Of a stretch of DNA of 64,000 nucleotides, positions 55,985 to 64,000 are shown piece after piece (position 1 is the first letter of the stretch; every line of letters starts with the position of its first letter). The notes under the pieces are model-generated. The model saw only the letters and a list, made by a program, of their open reading frames with translations. It made no database searches and was not told the DNA's origin. The DNA comes from Mercenaria mercenaria (lineage: Eukaryota; Mollusca; Bivalvia; Venerida; Veneridae), in the NCBI RefSeq assembly GCF_021730395.1, contig NC_069373.1, positions 15,828,001 to 15,892,000 of the forward strand, in the 5' to 3' direction. The translations under genes were made by a program, and so were the position numbers.

Positions 55985-57980
55985 GGAATACCTAATCATT
56001 GACAGATCTTATATAATCTAAATGGCCAGTGTGAATGGATAGAGGATGAATAAGAACTGCTTGATCATTGATAATTCATCCGCATTGTTCATGAATGGGA
56101 CTACTTTGTGTAGCACATGAACAAATTCCTTTGGATGTGATTTGGAATCAAATAAAGATGCTACATGATTGTCAGAAATACACTTAACTTTGGTAGCGGG
56201 ATAAACCCGCAACCAAAAACTGTAGAATCTGACTTATTACGACACACTGCCCCATTTATAATCAGAGGATCCATCTGTCATTTTTATCCCTTTTGGGGGA
56301 TATTTCGGTAATTTTGAAAACATTCCCTATAGGAAATCTGAGGCGATTTCGTGCAAGGTTTGGTCGCCGCTCGCTAAGGTCAGAATTTTTCTTTGAAGTG
56401 AAAACGTTTCGGATAGATGTATAATAATTTTGCGACATTGCGACAATCATACATTGACTGCCAATACATCAGACACACTCCCCCGCACAGAAAACATCAA
56501 AAATAATTAACAAGTTTCCTAGAGCGGTGTCGTACAGCATAAAAAGGAAATAATAACCTCCAGGCGTGCGACCTTTAGCAAGAGTAGACGTCATATGAAA
56601 GCTTGATGGTTTAGAACTTTTCGCTTTGGGAAACGAATGTAAGTCATAAAAGACAAATTCATAAACCAAATGAAATTATGAAGTCGGATATTTTGCATGT
56701 TATCTTACTAATGTAAGAAGTATGATTTTAAGTAATTGCAAGGATTTATATACTGTCCTATTGGACATGGAAATTTATTCCAACTACTTCATCTTTTTTT
56801 TTTATTTAAACACACTTAATTACCATATTTTTTCAATTGATTTCCTTCACTTGATTTATGTCGAGAAATAGGTCTAGTTAGTAGTAGATCAAATAGCTTC
56901 ACTGTTTAATTATCAAGTAATATCAAAGACCATTTTTTTGCAAATATGGAGCTACTTGTGTACTTCAAAACTTTAAATTTATATTTGGAAACTTTAAATT
57001 TATACTTTAAATTTATACTTGGCACTCTGGAAACTTTAAATTTATTCAAACAGTTTTAAATAGTTTAACGTGGGACACACGCGGTAATACGTTCATTCTT
57101 TCCTGTAATATGCTATAAATACAATTCTAATGTAAATACCAGGACATCTGAACGCATTATATTTCCTAAATCGCATTATATTTCCTAAATATAGAAGCGA
57201 CCCATTGAATGGCTCCGTATCATGCAACAAAAGAAATGTCACAAACGTCTCTATTATACACTTATAAAATGGGGAAAGGCGTGCTTTAAGTCGTTAATCC
57301 CTCGTGCCCTTACAAGTTTATTAGATATTTAAGCGTAAATATGCACGTTTTGGCAGAGGTTAAAGGAGTTTATCCTGTCCAAATTATCTGTCATTTTGGT
57401 TCATAATAAATGAATTTTATCCCTCGCCTGCTCACCTACTTCCATTCCAGGGAAACAGTAAATAATTATTGCATAATGAATTTAAATAGCTGGAATATCA
57501 TTGTTTTTCTTTTGTCCATGCAGAAACTAGAAACTTGTATAATGTGATTCAGTCATCTCAGGCAAATCAAATTCTATCATATTTTACAAGTAATTGTAAT
57601 TTGTGTTGTCATGACAACGGAAATTCTAAAGCACTAATGCACAGGGAGAATAAAGAGTTGTATAGATAAACGGTTTGTGGTGAAACGGTTAATTAACTTA
57701 TTTTTCAGTAAAATATCATTAAACCGTCTCTAAATTTTTAAATGTTTGATGTTTAAAGGCAAAAGACTGTTCATGATTATTTTGTTATCTCAGTCCAACA
57801 TTCGTAACTTTATGTACAACGAAATGCACACGAATTTTCAAATAATTGCTTATACATTTGGTAAAGCGAAAGAAAAAAAGTCTATTTGCGATATGTAACC
57901 GCGTTAAAAAAAGGTCGATAATAATTTCTCTTCAGTAACTTAAAGACAGAAAAAAAATCATTAATATTACTATACAGCAT
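55985..57980. other. no gene seen
   Basis: Short minus-strand frames at 56018-56669 have ordinary composition but no motif or splice context that I can support. A short ACTTTAAATTTATA tandem repeat occurs at about 56.97-57.05 kb. Confidence 0.35.
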
Positions 57981-57984
57981 TCTA

Positions 57985-58200
57985 CTGTGGCACAGAGGTG
58001 ACATAGATGTTTTTATATTAATACGTGCGCACGTAATAACTTATACGTGTGCACGTACTAGTACAAAAAACATAAGCGCACAAACAACTACGTGCGCACG
58101 TACTAGAATAAAAAACTTCTTCGCACGTATAAACTAATACGTGCGCATGTATTACTTTATACGTGCAAAGAAGTTTTTTATTCTAGTGATAATAATAGGA
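57985..58200 (+). repeat. palindrome cluster ACGTGCGCACGT
   Basis: Four exact or near copies of the 12-base palindrome ACGTGCGCACGT stand at 58023, 58045, 58090 and 58139. They alternate with AATAACTTATACG and AAAAAACTTCTTCGC. The stretch AGAATAAAAAACTTCTTCGC (58.10 kb) pairs with its complement at 58.17 kb. The block opens with CTGTGGCACAGAGGTGACAT, shared with 49.1 kb. Confidence 0.75.
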
Positions 58201-58505
58201 ACTTCCTAAATTTCGAAACATTTTTAGTAGTTTTGAATTTATCGCCATGTTGACAGCAAACTTTTTTTTATATATATAAAATTCAATTTTATTTGTAAAG
58301 ATATTGTGAGAAAACTTTCAAGATTTAAGCATAAGAAAGCAACATGTCCATGCAAAAATTCGTAAAATTTCTTCTTCTTTTTTTTTCAAAACAGCGATTT
58401 AACGGGAAAGGTGCGTTTCTAGTCAGATTTTGAAAATTCAGAAACGTTCTTACTTTAACCTAGGAGACCTTTAAAATGATTAGGCCTTCAAATTGTTAAT
58501 GAATC

Positions 58506-58793
58506 TTGCAAAATGAAGCTGCAGTTTACGAAAACCCTTTCACGGATAAGGTGTGTCGAACAGTGGGAAGACCAAATAACCAATTTGCCGTCCCCTTGCT
58601 GACAGAAATACAGTTATCATGCTGCATTTCTTCTGCTGCTGTAGAAGGTTCCTCCGTTGAAAGTTTCGTCAAAATATATACTAATTTGATGGCAGAGATA
58701 TCCAAAGATTTTAACGTCTCGCGTCTGGATATCAGATGTACTGCTCCAAGCAAACACCTAATATATATAAACAAATATACGCACAAAAATTAA
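58506..58793 (+). other. orphan 95-residue reading frame
   Basis: The frame starts MQNEAAVYENPFTDKVCRT and has balanced, coding-like composition in AT-rich surroundings. The opposite strand is also open (58786-58526), so chance cannot be excluded. It resembles no family I know and lies just upstream of the promoter-like region at 58.84 kb. Confidence 0.2.
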
Positions 58794-58836
58794 ATATTTA
58801 ATTATAATACCGACTCACTTAGGTCAAATAATGACA

Positions 58837-58884
58837 TGACGTCATGTAAAAAAGATGTTATTGACGTCTCTTTCTTTGGCGGGA
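58837..58884 (+). promoter_or_regulatory. CRE-like and E2F-like sites
   Basis: A full CRE palindrome TGACGTCA (58837-58844), a half site TGACGTC (about 58862) and TTTGGCGGGA (58875-58884, E2F-like) are grouped within 80 bases of the ATG at 58913. Function is inferred from motif matches only. Confidence 0.35.
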
Positions 58885-58912
58885 TTTTGATTCCGTTTGT
58901 TGATTGCGAGAT

Positions 58913-60643
58913 ATGTGTAGCGATTTTAAAAATTCGCAAGAATGGATTACAATCAGGACAAATGATAGTTCATCCGAAAACATCACAGCAGCAAGTGCGG
59001 ATGTAAGTAGATTGTATAAAGTTTCTCATTTTCGTTATGTAGCTGTTAAAAGATAATGGCGGAACATCTGTATGCAAACATTGAATGTTACTTTAAGTAT
59101 TTTTTTTTTTCGATTTTTTTCATTTATATTTTACACCATTATCTAATAAAGTAGATCTACCGTGATTTGCCTAGTACTTCTTACATTAACGTGTATACTA
59201 CAGCACTTTACAGTAATCTCGTACACTTCGGAAGAAGAAATCTGCAAGACTTTTATTTTCGTTGATATTTTGATAAGTTTTTTGTTGCAGTTTCAATATT
59301 ACAAATACATATAGTACAAAAAAGATCGCAAATTGTTGAAACAGGATATTGATTCAAAGAATAAAGCAATAAGAAAGTACATTAGTCGGGCCACAAAGAT
59401 GGCCCTCTAGCAGTCTTAGGGTGTCAAAATTATGTAGAATGAGTGGAAAGGCTTGAGACAGATATTATATAACTTATATTCGAACAAGATATGATAGTTT
59501 GTAGGTAGTTTGTTGTCACGAAGACAAATCAATAATCATATTTCCGTATCGACTGCTTATTTTATTTGACGGTAATATTATTATGGGCTTTACACAATTT
59601 TTCAATAGGGAAAGTATTTCATTTTTTGAGATCGTCAATAACGTTTAACTTTTTATTTTAACTTGACGTAAATCCTGTTAGATGTTTATATTAGGAAGAA
59701 GAAGATCCATGTCTTGGTGTTTAATACATATTACCAATGTAATTTATTTAAAAACCTCATTATTTTTATTTTGATATAACTTCAAGTTTACATATGCTAA
59801 ATATTTAAAGTTTAAAACAAATCCGTAAGCTGATGAGATAACCAGGAGGACTTTCTATGCAAAAAAAGGGCAAACAACTGGCATGCGAAAAGTTGGATTT
59901 TGTGCTTTGTATGTGGATTTTCCTGCTTTGACTTTTGCAAGTGCTTGCCTGAATAACGCCTATCTATTGGGTAACTCAATTTAATCAGACCATTTATGAT
60001 GATGGGTCTGGAAAAATCCGCACTAAACTATCACTGATTTGAAACATAGAAAAATGTTTAAATCATATAGTATATAACAAGTTAAAGCATAGCAAAAGTT
60101 CCTTCTAGGGCACATCTATATAAATATAAAATGATCATCTTGTAAAATTTTGGTTGCAATGTCTGTTTTATACTGCCAAAAATGTCAAGTTAGTATTTAT
60201 GCTAGTTATTTAACATAAATTGTTAAATCCAACAACAAATTAAATCTGTTACCACTTTCAGTAGAGTAAATACGGCAGTAAGACATTGACCCGGTCAATC
60301 CATTACGATTCGAAGCGTGAATTTGTTGCGCATAATTAGAGGGTCGCAATGGGTTTGTTTTTTCACATATTAACCATGTATTTGAAGGTAACGATAATAT
60401 TTAGTTGTTTACATTTAAATTTGCTGATATATGTCAATCTGGTCAACTGAATGTTCATATGTTATGTTCTTCAAGAATGGAGGAAATAAAAGAACCAATC
60501 AATCATCTTCGGGTTTAGTGATACGTAATCCACGGAACGCGTTCAGTCAGAGAGTCGCCTCAATTAGGAAAGAACAGGTTATTTCTAAGGCCACGGAGTT
60601 TAATTGGCCAGCTTGTAATGACAACAGCTTTCGATATCAGTAG
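58913..60643 (+). CDS. possible two-exon gene of unknown function
   Basis: I do not recognise this protein. Exon 1 (58913-59002) runs ATG TGT AGC to GCG GAT and is followed by a strong GTAAGT donor; it encodes 30 residues starting MCSDFKNSQEWITIRTNDS. The frame 60476-60643 follows an AG (TTCTTCAAG), continues in the same phase and ends with TAG after 55 residues (NGGNKRTNQSSSGLVIRNP onwards). Together they make an 85-residue hydrophilic protein. A perfect TGACGTCA (58837) and TTTGGCGGGA (58875) lie just upstream, as in a housekeeping promoter, and AATAAA occurs at 60836. Exon 1 may instead splice to exons beyond the window. The exon 1 donor and promoter are the strongest parts; the link to exon 2 is a guess. 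Confidence 0.33.
59010..60470. other. possible intron; nothing else seen
   Basis: This AT-rich DNA follows the GTAAGT donor at 59003 and would be the intron of the possible gene at 58.9-60.6 kb. No repeat was recognised. Confidence 0.3.
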
Positions 60644-60849
60644 CTCAGTCAAGTGTGACTTACCGAATTAAAATATTCCTTCACAAGAGAAGGAACAATA
60701 ACATTGTTTATTGAGTGACAGAGGCCAGTTACGTTTTTAAATTTAATAGACAGATGTACTTTAAAGACATTTATATTCAACTGGTTATTTATGTAAAGAA
60801 CTGAGGATTCCTGCGTACGAGTAGTTATTGTGTAAAATAAATATGTTTC

Positions 60850-61620
60850 CTAGCTCCGTGTAGACGGCCGGGTCTAAAATCTTACCTGAGGTAACGGAAG
60901 TCAGACGAAATGGAAACGGTCATCCATCCATCCAGATTCAGCTCAAATTTGCGGAAAAAGTAAACGGTTATGAGACACTTTTCTTCCCACCATTATTTTC
61001 GTCTGATCACATGCTTTAAAAATATACATGTGTTTTAGGTCAGTCATTTGCAGATAATATTGTACAGGTCGCGCCAGGTGTGCATTTTGGGCCATTTTTT
61101 GCCTCAAAATTTAGTGTCCTGAAATTGGAGTTTTACCCGTTTTTATCATAGAAACAATAGAATCGGCAGGCTAAAAATGTCTCATTGTGCAATGCTAAGT
61201 ATGTGAATACATCCGCTCAAAATTTACGTGGAATTTCTCAAAATTGGATTTTTTTTTTCGCACTGGTATCAGCACAGATTTGTGGAATTTTCATATTTAC
61301 TGTCCCTTGCCTCCTTGGTGAACGTCAATTTTTGAGCTCATGATGTTTTAAAAATGATGCTAAAATGAAAGCGAATACAGAATAGATTCATTTATTACAA
61401 CAGAGAAACTTTGATGTCCTTACCATAAGTGTCTGTGGATCAATTTAGGATAATGCACCATACCGAATTTGCTAAGTTATGGGAATTATAATAAAACACA
61501 ATGCTATTTCGGGTATTTTATCTGTCGTATATGCATTAGCAAGTTAGTCTGATAATTTTATCTCCAGATACATTACCTGAACAATAGAAAAGTACAACAG
61601 TTTGGATAACTTTTATTACT
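60850..61620. other. no feature seen
   Basis: No reading frame, RNA or repeat boundary is supported in this stretch. Confidence 0.4.
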
Positions 61621-61740
61621 AACGTTGACAACTATAATAATAATAACAATAATAATAATAATAACTTTATTTTCTGAAGGTGACATACTAAGTGTACAAA
61701 TACAGATATTTTACAACTTATTTCCATATATATGTAAGGT
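61620..61740 (-). repeat. ATA-rich tail of a degraded retroelement
   Basis: On the minus strand an AAAATAAAGTTATTATTATT-like run is preceded by a short unique stretch. It looks like the tail of a LINE/SINE copy, but too little is left to name the family. It may be only a microsatellite. Confidence 0.3.
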
Positions 61741-61865
61741 ATAAAGAATAAACAACATAGTGAGATTATTCCGAACTATTGTTGTTAAAATTCAGACTTT
61801 TATTAACAAAAGCAAAATAGATAAAATTGTTCAAGGGTAATAAATAGATATATCAAAAGTATTAA

Positions 61866-62115
61866 CTCGATAACCTAGTGGTAGAGCGTCCGCTTCGAGT
61901 GCGGGAGGTCGTGGGTTCGATCCCCGGCCGCGTCATACCAAAGACGTGAAAAAATGGTAACAGTAGCTCCCTTGCTTGGCGCTCAGCATCAAAAGGGAAA
62001 CTGGCCTCTTCTGTCATACCCTCGTGGCGATGGATTCCATCAGGAATAAGGTGTCGAGAGTGATTAATATAAGTTGCAGAATTTCCTTCACAATCGACCT
62101 AAAATGGATATGTAT
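61866..62115 (+). repeat. tRNA-Arg-like SINE
   Basis: The head reads ACCTAGTGGTAGAGCGTCCG, an anticodon loop CTTCGAG (TCG, arginine) and a perfect B box GGGTTCGATCC. It continues into a non-tRNA body (CTCCCTTGCTTGGCGCTCAG) that ends in an A/T-rich tail near 62115. The extra body marks it as a SINE rather than a tRNA gene. It is a different family from the 1.6-kb SINE. Confidence 0.7.
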
Positions 62116-62275
62116 AAACTAAAAATATTAAAAATGTAGATATGAGATACTGAAACTTTTGAAAACTCAGAAAATTCTGAAATCGAGAACATAACTGAAA
62201 ATGTATTCAAGTTGACATTTCTTTCAATTATGGAGGACATCTACATGAAATGCGATGTGTTTCAGCTGTCCCTTT

Positions 62276-63190
62276 TAGTCTCCTACCGGTGTAACACCAT
62301 TGGGAACTATAGGAATGCCCCCTGTCCGTCCGTCCGCAAATCTGGATCATGCAATTACTCAAAAGTATTCAAGCTAGGTTCATAAAACTGAGGGCAATAA
62401 TTATGTAGATTATGCGTGTGCATGACTTAGGCTTGTAGGTCGTAGGTCTAGATCACTTTTGAAGGTCAAGAAAAATTGTTTCCGTTCCATAACTTTTATA
62501 TGCATTGATGGATTATCTTTGTGCTACACACTGAAAATTCCTCATGATGAGACAATGTGTCAAACATGATCTAGGCTTGTCGGTTAAAGGTCAAGGTCAC
62601 TGTTTAAGGTCAAGTAAAAATCTGTTTCCACTCCATGCATTGAAGGATTTTCTTACCACTACAAGCAAATGTTCCTCGTTACCAGACAAAATGTCGCATA
62701 CATGACCTATGCTTAGTGGTCAAAGGTCAAGGTCACTTTTGAAATTAATGTGAAAATAGTTTTTGTTCCTTCTCTTCTAAATGCATTGAAGCATTTTTAT
62801 ATACACTCACACACTTGTCCCCATAACCAGATAATGTGTTGCCTGTGTTGCTTTGCATACCCATCCCTGTCAATCAGAGGTCAAAGTTACCATTGACTGT
62901 CTAGTATAAAGCTTTCTGCCCCATAATTTTCAATCGCATAGAAGGATATTTTATTACTACACAGAAATGTTCCCCATGATTAGACTTGTGTCGCGCACAT
63001 GACCCATGGTTGTCGGTCAAAGGTCAAGGTGACTATTATATTCCGCTCCATAACGTTTGTGTGCATTGATGAATTATCTTAGTACTGCACGCAAATATTC
63101 CCCATGTTAAGACAATGTGTCGCGTACATGATACATCTTTGTAGGGCAAGGTCACTATTGAAATTTAAGTGAAAATAGACTTTGATTCTT
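62276..63190 (+). mobile_element. tandem-unit element with CTCCTACCGGTG start
   Basis: It opens GTCTCCTACCGGTGTAACAC and has a GTCCGTCCGTCCGC linker. Six units of about 135 bases follow (GTTCCATAACTTTTATATGC, GACAATGTGTC, GGTCAAAGGTCAAGGTCACT). The design matches the other internal-tandem-unit families in the window. Confidence 0.6.
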
Positions 63191-63217
63191 AGCTCCTAAA
63201 TGCCTTGAAGTATTTAG

Positions 63218-63648
63218 TCCCCTACCGATGGAACAACGGAGGGGACAATAGGAATGCACTCCGTCCATCTGTCTTTGCATCCGTCCACTATCCGTCCGCA
63301 AATCTGAATCCTTAAAAGCATCACACCGTTTGGATATTTCCAATCAGCCTCATAGCACATAAAGCTGGCATGCTGGCATGCTTGTGCATGGATTATGCAA
63401 GACCCACAAGCAAACAGTGCAAGTCCTAAGTAGCTAACCACATCAGTTCTTGTTGCTTAAAGCCTATAATATTCGAACCGTGTTCGTTTTAGCCATGCAT
63501 TCCGATTGTCCAACTTCATCGTTGTATCCTAGTAAGTGCAGATTCGGTAGGTCCGTCAACAAATGCTCCAGTTTCCTTGCATACGTTTCCAGTGTGCCAA
63601 CAACCACAAGGGACGAACACTGACAAAGTTTTCCACCGGTAGGGGACA
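63218..63648. mobile_element. facing ends of the CCCCTACCGGTGG family
   Basis: A forward 5' end (AGTCCCCTACCGATGGAACA with hairpin AGGGGACAATAGG) stands at 63.22 kb. An inverted end (complement CTGTCCCCTACCGGTGGAAA) stands at 63.63 kb. This is either one element with inverted ends or two partial copies face to face. Confidence 0.5.
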
Positions 63649-64000
63649 GTCTGAATATATTGCCACTGCAATACTCGGTCACTTGTTAAATTTTGGTATG
63701 ACATGGCTTCCGATGATTATGAACTTTCTTGAACAAGCTATGTTTTTATGCCCCCATCATTAACAGGAGAACAGAACAGGGCATAAGTAACCACCATTAT
63801 AAGATGAAAAGCACCCAAACACCATTTTCTACCTTCCAGTCTATTACCCATAGGACTCCCATTTCTGCGGCCGCGTGAAAACATCACTTAGCAACTACTA
63901 GTTACATAATTTTTCAACTGCCACCGTAGGCTAAATTAGACATTAGACAAGTATACATTAAATCGTTTTCGGCGGCCTTATTTTGTTTAATGACATGGAA

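Noticed and set aside
61866-61938. tRNA-Arg gene
   Set aside because: The acceptor stem is imperfect and a SINE body follows directly.

Overview
The window is animal nuclear DNA, AT-rich and packed with repeats. It has spliced genes with GT-AG introns, tRNA-derived SINEs, a non-LTR retrotransposon, many small DNA transposons and a minisatellite. The SINE tail, the fold-back family built on CCAGCATGGATCCAGACCAG and the families ending in AGCTCACC resemble repeats common in bivalve molluscs. A venerid-like clam is my best guess, an inference that no marker gene here settles.

Three protein-coding genes are well supported. (1) HEMK1, minus strand, 15082 to 3536: ten coding exons that join in phase into a 355-residue mitochondrial release-factor glutamine methyltransferase. 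(2) NDUFAF3, plus strand, 27689 to 39082: five coding exons giving a 307-residue mitochondrial complex I assembly factor with a long charged C-terminal extension. (3) A secreted PRSS23/35-like serine protease, minus strand, 48861 to 47725, with a single coding exon. HEMK1 and NDUFAF3 are divergent neighbours and both act in mitochondria. A possible two-exon gene at 58913-60643 and two orphan reading frames are weaker.

Layout. 0-3.5 kb: SINE and old tandem-unit repeats. 3.5-15.1 kb: HEMK1, whose introns hold a hAT MITE with a perfect 8-bp target duplication, fold-back elements with 4-bp duplications, a TA-flanked MITE and internal-tandem-unit elements. 15.4-28.9 kb: a nest of inverted-repeat elements. 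An old fold-back (16.63-26.59 kb) is split by an 8.86-kb element with a perfect 9-bp duplication. That element holds another with 23-bp terminal repeats, which holds a broken CR1/Jockey-like LINE. A 674-bp relative with its own 9-bp duplication and a stack of hairpins follow. 27.7-39.1 kb: NDUFAF3, whose intron 4 holds a 30-bp minisatellite split by a Helentron-like insertion. 39.3-46.6 kb: more SINEs, Helentron-like elements and fold-backs. 47.7-49.1 kb: the protease. 49.1-64 kb: sparse sequence with two inverted 521-bp TTAA-flanked MITEs, a 54-kb hairpin, a cluster of ACGTGCGCACGT palindromes, SINEs and tandem-unit elements.

No LTR retrotransposon, virus-like element, CRISPR array or rRNA was seen. 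Exon boundaries come from reading splice sites, phase and family similarity by eye.
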